The translations under genes and the position numbers were made by a program. From positions 38,353-102,352 of the forward strand of contig NZ_AFPB01000147.1 in the NCBI RefSeq assembly GCF_000218485.1: a stretch of DNA of 64,000 bases. The letters run 5' to 3'. Below, piece after piece: positions 8,509 to 17,477 of this stretch; positions within the stretch are counted from its first letter, which is position 1; every line of letters begins with the position of its first letter. This DNA comes from Aquimarina agarivorans (GTDB lineage Bacteria; Bacteroidota; Bacteroidia; Flavobacteriales; Flavobacteriaceae). Below the pieces are notes generated by a model, which ran no database searches, was not told the DNA's origin, and saw nothing but the letters and a program-made list of their open reading frames with translations.

Positions 8509-9327
8509 TTACGGAGCAGGTACAGCTTTAGAATCTTCAGTTTTAGAAAATAAATTGTCTTCGGGATTCAAAAACTTTACGTTGTTAATGGTCACTTCAC
8601 CAATTTGGTTCCCGTAACCATCTTTTTCATTCCAATTGTGAAATGTCCATTGTTTAGATACAGGAATGCCATCCACATTTTGATAATTGTTGTATTTTAC
8701 GGCATGTGGTTCCTTTTCGGCAGCAGCCAAATCCTTTCCAAAACTTACAATGTAGGCAGCACCGGCAAGGGTGTTATCAATGGCATTTTTATATACAACA
8801 TACCAATCGTCAGGAGCATCACCAATACCAGATTCAAATGATAATTTTTCGGTATGGTGCATGCTACCATTTAATGGTCTTTGTTTTGGGGAGGACCACT
8901 TGGTGCCCGGATCATTTAATTTGTAAGGCAAATTAAAGAAATAGCTCCAGGTAAAAATGTCAAATCTTGCACCTCCTATTTCCGCAGTTTTTGGACTCAT
9001 AAAAACCTCATTACCATTATAAATGACCTTGGTGTTGTCTTTGCTGTCTAATCGGATTTTAGTACCATCGGTTAGCATGGTAAACGTACCGTTTAAGTAA
9101 TCTTTACCCCCAAATTTAACGTCAATATCAAAACTAATAGCCTCTTTGTTTAGGTAAGCGGTTTTTTTGTGAGTACGTTCTATTTTTTGAGTAAATGGTG
9201 ATATTTTTGGCTTATTTTCAGTACTTAGTGTTGTTTCGGAAGGGGGTTCAGTAGCTTTGTTAAATTTTTCTTTTTTGTTGCAAGATAGTATTAATGCAAA
9301 GGCACTGATAATTATAATTTGTTTCAT
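8509..9327 (-). CDS. Outer-surface lipoprotein, DUF6503-like
   Basis: The chosen start at 9327 gives MKQIIIISAFALILSCNKKE, a clear lipoprotein signal peptide with lipobox LILSC; the frame is open a further 38 codons upstream, but that extension has no signal character. The mature part has a Ser/Thr/Pro-rich linker and a beta-rich domain of about 220 residues containing AISFDIDVKFGGKDYLNGTF and a run of conserved aromatic residues. This resembles the DUF6503 lipoproteins common in Flavobacteriia, whose function is unknown. The next gene in the same orientation (lysA) lies upstream and is separated by a terminator-like hairpin, so this gene is probably monocistronic. Confidence 0.65.
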   Translation of the reverse strand: MKQIIIISAFALILSCNKKEKFNKATEPPSETTLSTENKPKISPFTQKIERTHKKTAYLNKEAISFDIDVKFGGKDYLNGTFTMLTDGTKIRLDSKDNTKVIYNGNEVFMSPKTAEIGGARFDIFTWSYFFNLPYKLNDPGTKWSSPKQRPLNGSMHHTEKLSFESGIGDAPDDWYVVYKNAIDNTLAGAAYIVSFGKDLAAAEKEPHAVKYNNYQNVDGIPVSKQWTFHNWNEKDGYGNQIGEVTINNVKFLNPEDNLFSKTEDSKAVPAP

Positions 9328-9552
9328 GGTAGTTTTTATTAATTTATAGCTATTTAGCTTGCCTGATGTTAAATAATCCTTGTAAGAGGAAATCTTATTG
9401 CAACTAAGGCTGTGCTTGAGTTTTTTTGTTTCGCTAAACAACGATATCCAAGTTTTTTAATTACGTATTTTAAAATTAGATTTAACTTTGTAAAGTTAAA
9501 TGTATAAAAGTAAATGCAAAAATACAGTGTAAACAAAAAATAAAATATAAAA

Positions 9553-9584
9553 AAAGACCATTAACAATTATGTTAACAGTCTTT
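9553..9584 (-). terminator. Terminator-like hairpin after lysA
   Basis: An imperfect inverted repeat (AAAGACCATTAAC pairing with GTTAACAGTCTTT, two mismatches) lies just downstream of the lysA stop on the minus strand and is followed by a run of T on that strand. It fits an intrinsic terminator. Confidence 0.55.
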
Positions 9585-9608
9585 AATCTTATAATAGTGT
9601 TATTTCAA

Positions 9609-10832
9609 TTAAGAAACAACTTCAGTTTCAAATTCTACTGTGACTTGATTCGCTAATAAATCTTCAAAAGTTTCTCTTTTTCTAATCAATTTAGCTTCGC
9701 CGTTATGCCATAAAACTTCAGCGGGTCTAAAACGCGAATTGTAATTGCTAGCCATTGAAAAACAATAAGCACCAGCATTTTTAAAGGAAACAATATCACC
9801 TTCTGAAATTTCAGCAATTCTTCGGTTTGTAGCAAAGGTGTCAGTTTCGCAAATGTAGCCTACCACCGAGTAAAAACGTTCACGACCTTCAGGGTTTGAA
9901 ATATTTTCAATTCTGTGGTAAGAATCGTAAAACATAGGACGAATCAAGTGGTTGAACCCAGTGTCAACACCTGCAAAAACAGTTGATGTGGTTTGCTTAA
10001 CCACATTAACTTTTGCTAAAAACTGACCTGATTCACTCACTAAAAATTTCCCGGGTTCAAAACCTAGTTCCAGTTCTTTTCCGTAATTTTTACAAAATGT
10101 ATTAAAACGTGCCGAAAGCTTTTCGCCTAGTTCTTCAATATTAGTTTCAATATCTCCCTCTTTATAAGGTACTTTAAATCCGCTACCAAAATCAACAAAT
10201 GCTAGGTTTTTAAATTGAGCAGCCACATCAAAAAGGATTTCACTCGCTCTTATAAAAACGTCAATATCTAAAATGTCACTCCCTGTATGCATGTGTACCC
10301 CGTTGATATGCATTCCTGTGTTTTCAACAATGCGAAGTATATGAGGTGCTTGATGTACAGAAATTCCAAATTTAGAGTCAATATGACCTACGGAAATTTT
10401 ACTATTTCCACCCGCCATGATATGCGGATTAATTCGCACGCAAACAGGTATGTTTGGATGTTTAGTGCCAAATTGTTCCAAAATAGAAAGGTTATCTATA
10501 TTTATTTGTACGCCTTTTGCAGCTACTTTCTCAATTTCTTCAAGCGAAACTCCGTTTGGTGTAAAAATGATATTTTCAGGCTTTACACCAGCTAATAGTC
10601 CCAGTTCAACTTCCTGGATAGAAACGGTATCCAAACCTGCTCCTAATGATTTCATTAACTTTAAAATTGAAAGGTTTGACAAAGCCTTTACAGCATAATT
10701 CAATTTTAACTGTTTGACTCCACTAAAAGCACTTGTTAAACGTTGATACTGCGATACAATTTTAGCCGAATCGTAGACGTATACGGGACTTCCGTAAGTT
10801 TCGGCAATAGCTAATAAATCCGTGTTTTCCAT
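9609..10832 (-). CDS. lysA: Diaminopimelate decarboxylase
   Basis: This 407-residue fold-type III PLP enzyme converts meso-diaminopimelate to lysine plus CO2, the last step of lysine biosynthesis. Visible hallmarks are the PLP lysine Lys49 in NYAVKAL, GVHMHTGS in the barrel, the Gly-rich phosphate loop FVDFGSGF, GFEPGKFLV, and the catalytic CETDTFA motif with NAGAYCFSMASNYN near the C-terminus. Length matches bacterial LysA. The start ATG at 10832 is preceded by an AT-rich region. No lysine-pathway neighbour is in the window, so it appears to be a stand-alone gene. The variant without the aspartokinase fusion is usual in this group. Confidence 0.95.
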   Translation of the reverse strand: MENTDLLAIAETYGSPVYVYDSAKIVSQYQRLTSAFSGVKQLKLNYAVKALSNLSILKLMKSLGAGLDTVSIQEVELGLLAGVKPENIIFTPNGVSLEEIEKVAAKGVQINIDNLSILEQFGTKHPNIPVCVRINPHIMAGGNSKISVGHIDSKFGISVHQAPHILRIVENTGMHINGVHMHTGSDILDIDVFIRASEILFDVAAQFKNLAFVDFGSGFKVPYKEGDIETNIEELGEKLSARFNTFCKNYGKELELGFEPGKFLVSESGQFLAKVNVVKQTTSTVFAGVDTGFNHLIRPMFYDSYHRIENISNPEGRERFYSVVGYICETDTFATNRRIAEISEGDIVSFKNAGAYCFSMASNYNSRFRPAEVLWHNGEAKLIRKRETFEDLLANQVTVEFETEVVS

Positions 10833-11242
10833 GGTTTATGTAATTATTAATAATTTTTTTGTCTTTACAAAAAACAAAAAGTCAGCAAATTTACTATTAT
10901 AATTTTTTAATAGGAAAAAATTAGTGTGGTAATTGATATAAAATCTCAAGGAAATTGCTGTAAAAGTATGAAAAGTGCAAATTTAATAGATTGAATTGCA
11001 TCGCTTTTTAATTTTAGTCAAATTTTGCGAAATACAAGGTTCAATTTAATAGGAAAATTAGCACATAATCACTGAAAAAGAGGAGCTTATAATTGTGAAA
11101 AGTTTAAGTTTTTCAAGTGTGTAAATGAAATATATTTGCAAAATGAAAAGCCTTTTGTCGAACAGCAGTTGTAATATACTGATTTTAAGTTATTTATAGC
11201 TAAATTTATGTGAAATCACATCTTAATTTAATCCCCAAAATT
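10833..11242. other. Intergenic region between lysA and the small T9SS-client gene
   Basis: This is 410 bases of AT-rich spacer between divergent genes. It must hold the lysA promoter and the promoter of the 11243 gene (see the -7 element at 11131). No gene, tRNA or repeat was recognised. Confidence 0.6.
11131..11138 (+). promoter_or_regulatory. Bacteroidota -7 promoter element TATATTTG
   Basis: The octamer TATATTTG matches the Bacteroidota -7 consensus TAnnTTTG exactly and sits about 105 bases upstream of the 11243 start. A clear TTG at the -33 position with normal spacing was not found, so the call is moderate. Confidence 0.4.
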
Positions 11243-11653
11243 ATGATAAAAAAAACTACTTCCCCTTTATATTTGCTTTTAATGCTCTCATTTTCAATGA
11301 ATGCGTCTTATTGTTTTAAAAATATTAGCGTTACTAAACTTGGTAAAAACGTGTCACTCCCCTTTAAGAATACCAATTTGATCAATGCCCACAGCTTACA
11401 CGAATTGAATTTAAAAGATAATGTTAGGGTGATCAATAGTGAAGGTGCTTTAGGTTTAGTTTCTGATTATTATACCAATCTGAAAGCAACAGTTAAAGTA
11501 TATTCTGTTTTAGGAACGGAGGTATACAAACAAGAAAATTTTGTAATAACAACTACAACAAAATTTATCCCCCTAGTAGTTAAGCCAGGTGTTTATATAG
11601 TAAAAATTGTTTCAAAAGATTATGGATCTTTAGTGCAAAAAGTGATTTTTTAG
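11243..11653 (+). CDS. Small secreted protein consisting almost only of a T9SS type A sorting domain
   Basis: The start at 11243 gives MIKKTTSPLYLLLMLSFSMN, a convincing signal peptide; the frame is open 11 codons further upstream. After cleavage about 110 residues remain. The last 70 have the pattern of a T9SS type A C-terminal domain: VKVYSVLGTEVYKQENF, then PGVYIVKIVSKDYG and a closing KVIF. No catalytic or binding domain precedes it. It would be exported through Sec and then T9SS, and possibly surface-anchored. It may be a remnant of a larger client or a small adhesin-like protein. Confidence 0.65.
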   Translation: MIKKTTSPLYLLLMLSFSMNASYCFKNISVTKLGKNVSLPFKNTNLINAHSLHELNLKDNVRVINSEGALGLVSDYYTNLKATVKVYSVLGTEVYKQENFVITTTTKFIPLVVKPGVYIVKIVSKDYGSLVQKVIF

Positions 11654-11886
11654 ATTAATAGCATTTACTTTTTAACATTTTAAGGATGTTAAAATACGTT
11701 GTATCTCGTTGCTTTTCTTGTTTATACTAGTGTGTTTTTAGCTGAAGCTATTGAAAAAATAAACTTCTACATAAGTAAAATAAAATAACTACGTATTAGT
11801 ATCTAATTTTTGCAGAATAATGTTTGTTTATGCAAACCTCGTTTTCTACATTTGGTAACCTATATGAAAAGCGAAATAAACAGATT

Positions 11887-13080
11887 ATGAATCTACACGA
11901 ATATCAAGGAAAACAAATACTTAGCAGTTTTGGGGTTAAAGTGCCTTTAGAAATTTTGGCAGAAACACCTGAAGAAGCAGTAGCTGCAGCAAAAAAAATT
12001 CAAGAAGAAACAGGGAGTACTGTTTTTGCTGTAAAAGCTCAAATTCATGCAGGTGGACGCGGAAAAGGTGGCGGAGTTAAAATAGCAAAATCTATTGATG
12101 AGGTTCAGTCTTATGCAGATCAAATTTTAGGAATGATGCTAGTTACGCCTCAAACTTCTGCCGAGGGTAAATTGGTAAGAAAAGTATTGATTTCTCAAAA
12201 CGTTTATTATGATGGTCCTTCAAAACCAGCAGAATTTTACGTGTCGGTACTATTAAATAGAGCGACAGGTAAAAATATGATTATGTATTCTACTGAAGGA
12301 GGTATGGATATTGAAAAGGTTGCGGAAGAAACACCAGAGTTGATTTTTACAGAAGAAATTGATCCTGCAACTGGGTTGTTGCCATTTCAGGCGCGAAAAG
12401 TGGCCTTTAACCTTGGGTTGTCAGGTGCTGCGTTTAGAGATATGACTAAATTTATCACAGCTTTATACAAAGCTTATGAAGGGTCAGATTCAGCACTTTT
12501 TGAAATTAATCCTGTTTTTAAAACTGCGGATGATCAAATATTAGCAGCAGATGCTAAAGTTACTTTAGATGAAAGTGCATTGTACAGACATAAAGATTAT
12601 GCTGAAATGCGGGATATTCATGAAGAAAACCCAGTTGAAGTTGAAGCGAAAGAGGCAGGTTTAAACTACGTTGACCTTGATGGTAATGTAGGGTGTATGG
12701 TAAATGGAGCGGGTTTAGCTATGGCTACTATGGATTTAATTAAGCAAGCGGGTGGTGAGCCAGCTAACTTTTTAGATGTAGGTGGTACAGCTGATGCAAA
12801 ACGTGTTGAGGATGCATTCCGATTAATATTAAAGGATGATAATGTAAAAGCTATTTTAATAAACATCTTTGGAGGTATTGTACGTTGCGATCGTGTAGCT
12901 CAAGGTGTTGTTGATGCTTATAAAAATATGGGAGATACTATTAAAGTGCCAATTATTGTGCGTTTACAAGGAACAAATGCTGATATAGCTAAAAAATTAA
13001 TTGATGAAAGTGGATTAAATGTACTTAGTGCGGTAGAGTTTCAGGAAGCTGCCGATAAAGTACAAGAAGTACTTGCCTAA
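11887..13080 (+). CDS. sucC: Succinyl-CoA synthetase (ADP-forming) beta subunit
   Basis: This is a 397-residue TCA-cycle enzyme subunit making succinate and ATP from succinyl-CoA together with SucD. The start at 11887 gives the canonical MNLHEYQGKQIL; an upstream in-frame ATG at 11824 adds 21 non-conserved residues and was rejected. Visible motifs are the ATP-grasp region with VKAQIHAGGRGKGGG, the ALFEINP metal-binding segment, VDLDGNVGCMVNGAGLAM, and the CoA-ligase motif NIFGGIVRCDRVA. sucD is not adjacent, which is common in Bacteroidota. A strong hairpin terminator follows directly, so the gene is probably monocistronic. Confidence 0.96.
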   Translation: MNLHEYQGKQILSSFGVKVPLEILAETPEEAVAAAKKIQEETGSTVFAVKAQIHAGGRGKGGGVKIAKSIDEVQSYADQILGMMLVTPQTSAEGKLVRKVLISQNVYYDGPSKPAEFYVSVLLNRATGKNMIMYSTEGGMDIEKVAEETPELIFTEEIDPATGLLPFQARKVAFNLGLSGAAFRDMTKFITALYKAYEGSDSALFEINPVFKTADDQILAADAKVTLDESALYRHKDYAEMRDIHEENPVEVEAKEAGLNYVDLDGNVGCMVNGAGLAMATMDLIKQAGGEPANFLDVGGTADAKRVEDAFRLILKDDNVKAILINIFGGIVRCDRVAQGVVDAYKNMGDTIKVPIIVRLQGTNADIAKKLIDESGLNVLSAVEFQEAADKVQEVLA

Positions 13081-13107
13081 TTTTTGTTTTAAAGTAAAAG
13101 TATTAGA

Positions 13108-13138
13108 AAGACCAAAGAAAAAATCTTTGGTCTTTTTT
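13108..13138 (+). terminator. Intrinsic terminator of sucC
   Basis: A perfect 10-bp stem (AAGACCAAAG with CTTTGGTCTT) is followed by a T-run. It lies 28 bases after the sucC stop. Confidence 0.85.
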
Positions 13139-13299
13139 TATATACAAGCCAAATTTAGTGTCATTCGTTTTTTCTCTCTATTTTGAGCCATTTTTAAAAT
13201 TAACTACAGCGTTCACCGTAGTTGTAGGTTGCAAGATGGAGTTCATTTAATGATAACCTAAAATAGTACACATAACAAATTGTAAAAGGGAGGATATGG

Positions 13300-13545
13300 T
13301 TACTTTTTTTCTTCTTTTTTAGGCATAGGACCCCTCAGATGAACAATAAGTCCGTTTAAAAAGTTGCGTAAAATTTGATCTCCACATTCCATGTATTTCG
13401 GATGATCTTCGTTTCTAAAAAAAGCACCCAACTCACTTTTTGAAACATTAAAGTCTACTAATTTGCAAATAGCTATAATATCAGTATCCCTAAGCTTATG
13501 TGCTACTCTTAATTTTTTAAAAATATCATTGTTTGTTAATCCCAT
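13300..13545 (-). CDS. DUF1456 family protein (single-repeat form)
   Basis: This 81-residue protein starts MGLTNNDIFKKLRVAHKL and contains DTDIIAICKL and LGAFFRNEDHPKY, the hallmark repeat of DUF1456 (E. coli YehS type). The usual family member has two tandem copies (about 150 residues); only one is present here, followed by a short Lys-rich tail. Function is unknown. It is divergent from the TerB-like gene and lies downstream of sucC in the opposite direction, so it stands alone. Confidence 0.8.
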   Translation of the reverse strand: MGLTNNDIFKKLRVAHKLRDTDIIAICKLVDFNVSKSELGAFFRNEDHPKYMECGDQILRNFLNGLIVHLRGPMPKKEEKK

Positions 13546-13675
13546 TTGGCAAAAATAAGTGAATTCAAGTAAATGGTGTATTTTAACTTTTGTTTTTTTA
13601 AATAAGATAGGGTAACATCATTTACTTTATTAAATTTAACTCCCCTATATGATGTTGTAAACTAAAGCTACTTAA

Positions 13676-14080
13676 ATGGACTATACACATAAAGAAAAAT
13701 TAAGTTTACTGTCGGAAATGATTGAATTGGCGAAATCTGACAACGAATTAAAAAATAGTGAATTAGCATTCATTTCCTTAGTGGCGGCTTCATTGGGCAT
13801 TACCAAAGATGAAGTTGTAAACTTAATCGATAATCCAGTAAAAAAAGTTATTTTAAATTCGGAATTTGAACGTATTGTTCAATTGCATCGTTTAATACTA
13901 GTTATGAATATTGATGAGCAAACTAATTTAAAGGAAATTATTGCTATCAAAAACGTAGGATTACGTATGGGGTTACCTCCACAAGCTATTGATGAAGTGT
14001 TTCAAGAAATGATGAAACATAAAGACAGGATAATTCCTACAAATGTACTAATGCAAATTTTTAAAAAATTTCATAACTAA
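13676..14080 (+). CDS. TerB-like protein
   Basis: This 134-residue helical cytoplasmic protein begins MDYTHKEKLSLLSEMIELAK and continues with SLGITKDEVVNLI. The helix pattern matches the tellurite-resistance TerB/DnaJ-N-like domain superfamily, in which an acidic metal-binding helical bundle is used as a scaffold in stress systems. No other Ter gene is nearby, so a direct tellurite role should not be assumed. The gene is isolated, with about 280 bases of AT-rich DNA downstream. Confidence 0.6.
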   Translation: MDYTHKEKLSLLSEMIELAKSDNELKNSELAFISLVAASLGITKDEVVNLIDNPVKKVILNSEFERIVQLHRLILVMNIDEQTNLKEIIAIKNVGLRMGLPPQAIDEVFQEMMKHKDRIIPTNVLMQIFKKFHN

Positions 14081-14360
14081 TTTTTTTTCAGCTTCGTTTT
14101 TTTTTGTAACAATTTAAATTACAGAAAGTTATTTTTAAACTTCTCTTTTTTTACAAATAATTAACTTAAAGTACAGAATACTATTTCCTTAGTTATATGG
14201 TAAAATTAAATTTATTATCCTATTTTCGTAATATGTTAACGGTTGTTTTGTGTAATTAGCAAACAATAGTACTGATTTTAAGCCATTAATGCTGTTTTAA
14301 TAAAATTATGGCACAGAATTTGTTTTAGTATAAATGTTATGTAATTTAAAATAAGATATT

Positions 14361-14930
14361 ATGAAAAAAATTTATTTAGCCCTTTTTTCTATATTAAGCT
14401 TTACCTGCTTTTCACAAGATTTAATCACATCTAATAATTCTTTTAATACTGGTTTTTCTGACTGGGGATACGGAGTTTGGGGTGATAATAACGGAAAACC
14501 TGTAGCAAAGTTTGAAATTGATAGAATTGGTCGTACCGATAATTCATCATTTAAAGCAAAAATAAAATCTAATACTAGAAAAGGACAAGGAAACAAAGCC
14601 ATTTTAAGGAGAAGTGGTTTAAAAATTAAAAAAGGAAAGCAATACACACTTTCATTTTGGGTAAAAAGTTTGTATCCAGAAGACCAAATTTATGTGTCGA
14701 TTTATTCAGGTATAGATACTGGTAGTAAAAATGGATGGGGTGCCGTTTTTATTAGAGATTTCAATTTTGAAGGAAATAATAAATGGCAGAATGTTGTTTA
14801 CAACTTTAAAGCTGGTGAAGGTGCCCAAGGTGCTCCCGTAGATTATAAAAATTTAGACTTAATTTTCGGATTTGATAAAAGAAAAGGAAGCTTCTGGATT
14901 GATGATGTAACAATTACGAGAAGAAAATAA
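14361..14930 (+). CDS. Secreted carbohydrate-binding-like beta-sandwich protein
   Basis: This 189-residue protein has a clear signal peptide (MKKIYLALFSILSFTCFSQD, cleavage after CFS). The mature protein is one beta-sandwich domain with the pattern of a CBM4/9-type or galactose-binding-like module: GFSDWGYGVWGD at the start, YTLSFWVKS in the centre and FWIDDVTITR at the end. Such modules bind glycans, usually attached to enzymes. Here the module stands alone with no enzyme or sorting domain, so the protein would be periplasmic or released. The ligand is unknown. A strong terminator follows. Confidence 0.65.
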   Translation: MKKIYLALFSILSFTCFSQDLITSNNSFNTGFSDWGYGVWGDNNGKPVAKFEIDRIGRTDNSSFKAKIKSNTRKGQGNKAILRRSGLKIKKGKQYTLSFWVKSLYPEDQIYVSIYSGIDTGSKNGWGAVFIRDFNFEGNNKWQNVVYNFKAGEGAQGAPVDYKNLDLIFGFDKRKGSFWIDDVTITRRK

Positions 14931-14955
14931 ACTTAGCGAAAAGTCAACAAGCGTT

Positions 14956-14999
14956 AAAATCAAAAGCGCCCTCATAATTGAGGGTGCTTTTGATTTTTT
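14956..14999 (+). terminator. Intrinsic terminator, possibly bidirectional
   Basis: A long stem (AAAATCAAAAGC and the complementary GCTTTTGATTTT, extended by GCCCTC with GAGGGT) with an 8-base loop is followed by a T-run. It lies between convergent genes and could serve both. Confidence 0.85.
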
Positions 15000-15163
15000 A
15001 TGATAAAAATTCTAAGTTTTTGATTAGGGGACATGTCGTTTTTTGATGTTAAACTTCCCTAATTTAAAATGGTTAATTTTTTGATTCAATTTAATAAAAT
15101 AACGCCGTAGCTTTAATTACAGCATTGTTTTATTTGTTTAAACTGAAAAAATTTTAATTATTA

Positions 15164-17401
15164 TTAATTAACACTGGTATTGCCAAATTCATCGAGTAAT
15201 TTGTGAACTTGAGTGGTGTTTTCAACATAATAATTGGCAATGGTTTTTTTAAGCCCTACTTTAACTGTATGTGTTTGTTCTGGCAGTTCTTTAAACATAA
15301 ACTCATCGGTCCAGTCATCACCAATAGCAAAAATAAAATCATACGTTTTGTTTAGTAGCATTTTATTGGCAGATCGTCCTTTGTTAACACCACTTATTTT
15401 AATTTCTAGTACTTTATCACCTTCTAATATTTCTAAGTTATGATTGGCTATTAAATCCTGTATGGTGCTTTGTAATTCATTGGCGCGTCTTTGTCCTAAG
15501 TCTGGATCTGTGTTCCTGTAGTGCCATGCTAATGAAAATGCTTTTTCTTCAATCAATGAACCAGGTGTACGGTCCATAAAACGTTCCAAGATTGGCAATA
15601 TAACGCCAAACCAATCATTGTTTAAGGCTTCTAGCATTTCCCAATCTTTTTCGCCATCTTTAAGCCAAGCACCGTGCTCAGTAATTAGGGTGTAATTTTT
15701 ATGAGCAAACCATTTATTAAAGGTATATTTATCCCTTCCGGTAATTAGAATGAGGTCAGTTTTTGGATCATTATGTACCTTATCCAGTAAATCAAAAATT
15801 GCTTCAGTAGGTTTTGCATTTTCAGGAATTTTTTGAAAAGCAGCTAAAGTGCCATCGTAATCAAAAAATAACAATCGCTTTTCAGCATTTTTATACTTTT
15901 CAAGCAATTGTTCTTTGCGGTGGGGAGTTAATTTTTTAATTTTATCTTCTTTATGTTTGGAAGTAGATTCTTCTAAAGATTCAATAAAATCGCTAGCCCA
16001 ACGTTCCACATTATAGCGTTTCAATCGCTTTTGTAATCCTTTGTTTCGTTCTATTTGTTCCTCTTTAGGCATTTCTAAAGCCATTTTCAAGGTATCTGAA
16101 ACTTCTTCAAAGTTATTCGGATTAATGAGTAATGTTTCGCTCATTTCTTTTGAAGCTCCTGTCATTTCACTTAATATCAAAACACCAGTTTTATCTTCGC
16201 GACAAGCAATATATTCTTTAGCTACTAAATTCATACCATCCCTTAACGGGGTTAATAAGGCGACATCGCATGAGGTGTATAAATCAATTAAATTATCAAA
16301 CGGGAGGGAACGGTAAAAATACCAAATAGGCGTCCAGCTAATTTCGGAAAATTTACCATTTATACGCCCCACAAGTTGGTCTACTTCGTTTTTTAATAAT
16401 TGATACTGCGGAACATTTGAGCGCGATGGAACTGCAAGCATTACCAAACGCACTTTTCCCTTAAACTCTGGATATTTTTCCAAAAAATACTCAAACGCTA
16501 ATAGCCTGTTTGGTATTCCTTTAGTGTAATCTAATCGGTCAATACTTAGAATAAGCTTAGTATCGGGAGATTCATCAAGGTGTTTGTCAATTTCAACCTG
16601 AACTTCGCTTTTGTCTTTTTGTTTAAGTTTATTGTTTTCTTTAGCAGCGTTTGCAAATTTGTCGTAATCGATACCCATGGGGAAAGAATCAACACAAACG
16701 TTTTTATCTTCTAAAATTACGTTATTAAAATCTAAGCTTAATCCAAGTAAACGCTGGACTGAACTTAAAAAATGACGTTCATACTCATAAGTGTGGAAAC
16801 CGAGTAGATCGGCGCCAAGCATGCCTTCTAAAATTTCTTCACGCCACGGTAATGTCCTAAAAACTTCGTATGAAGGGAAAGGAATGTGTAAAAAGAATCC
16901 AATTTTAATATCCGGTTTTTTAGCTCTGATTAATTGAGGAAGCAATAGTAATTGGTAGTCATGAATCCAAACAGTGTCATCATCATTTAAATTTTCCAAA
17001 ACAACATCGGCAAATTTTTGATTTACTTGTTTGTAAATTTCCCAATCGGGTTTTTCAAATTCAGCATATTCCATAAAATAATGGAAAAGGGGCCAAATGG
17101 TTTTATTGCTAAAGCCATAATAAAAACCATCAATATCAGTACTTGTTAAGTTTACGGGAACACATTGGTGTGCTTCTAAGCTTTTTTTAACTTTATTTTT
17201 AAGATCATCGTTCAAATCTTCATCAGTAAGTCCGCTCCAACCGATCCAAATACCATTACTATCTTTATGGACTGACTTCATTCCTGTTGCCAATCCACCA
17301 ATACTTGGGGTTGCATTGATGTTATTTTTGTCAATTTCTAACTGAACAGGGAGTCTGTTTGATATTATAATAGTTTTACTTATAGAATGATCAGTATTCA
17401 T
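15164..17401 (-). CDS. Bifunctional trehalose-6-phosphate synthase/phosphatase
   Basis: This 745-residue fusion has a GT20 synthase domain (about 1-480) that makes trehalose-6-phosphate from UDP-glucose and glucose-6-phosphate. It shows SNRLPVQL, the N-terminal GG loop in SIGGLATG, VWIHDYQLLLLP, HIPFPSYEVFR and RDGMNLVAKEY. The C-terminal HAD phosphatase domain (about 510-740) contains FFDYDGTLA, LITGRD, ITEHGAWL and a GDDWTDEFMF motif. The product is trehalose, an osmolyte and stress protectant. The gene is divergent from a GH15 gene across 76 bases, a common pairing. OtsA-OtsB fusions are frequent in Bacteroidota. Both active sites look intact. Confidence 0.94.
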   Translation of the reverse strand: MNTDHSISKTIIISNRLPVQLEIDKNNINATPSIGGLATGMKSVHKDSNGIWIGWSGLTDEDLNDDLKNKVKKSLEAHQCVPVNLTSTDIDGFYYGFSNKTIWPLFHYFMEYAEFEKPDWEIYKQVNQKFADVVLENLNDDDTVWIHDYQLLLLPQLIRAKKPDIKIGFFLHIPFPSYEVFRTLPWREEILEGMLGADLLGFHTYEYERHFLSSVQRLLGLSLDFNNVILEDKNVCVDSFPMGIDYDKFANAAKENNKLKQKDKSEVQVEIDKHLDESPDTKLILSIDRLDYTKGIPNRLLAFEYFLEKYPEFKGKVRLVMLAVPSRSNVPQYQLLKNEVDQLVGRINGKFSEISWTPIWYFYRSLPFDNLIDLYTSCDVALLTPLRDGMNLVAKEYIACREDKTGVLILSEMTGASKEMSETLLINPNNFEEVSDTLKMALEMPKEEQIERNKGLQKRLKRYNVERWASDFIESLEESTSKHKEDKIKKLTPHRKEQLLEKYKNAEKRLLFFDYDGTLAAFQKIPENAKPTEAIFDLLDKVHNDPKTDLILITGRDKYTFNKWFAHKNYTLITEHGAWLKDGEKDWEMLEALNNDWFGVILPILERFMDRTPGSLIEEKAFSLAWHYRNTDPDLGQRRANELQSTIQDLIANHNLEILEGDKVLEIKISGVNKGRSANKMLLNKTYDFIFAIGDDWTDEFMFKELPEQTHTVKVGLKKTIANYYVENTTQVHKLLDEFGNTSVN

Positions 17402-17477
17402 TTTTCTTGTTATTTGTTTTTGTTAAATTACGCCAAATTAAAGAACCTGAATAACGCATTCAATAGAATTTTAGCCT

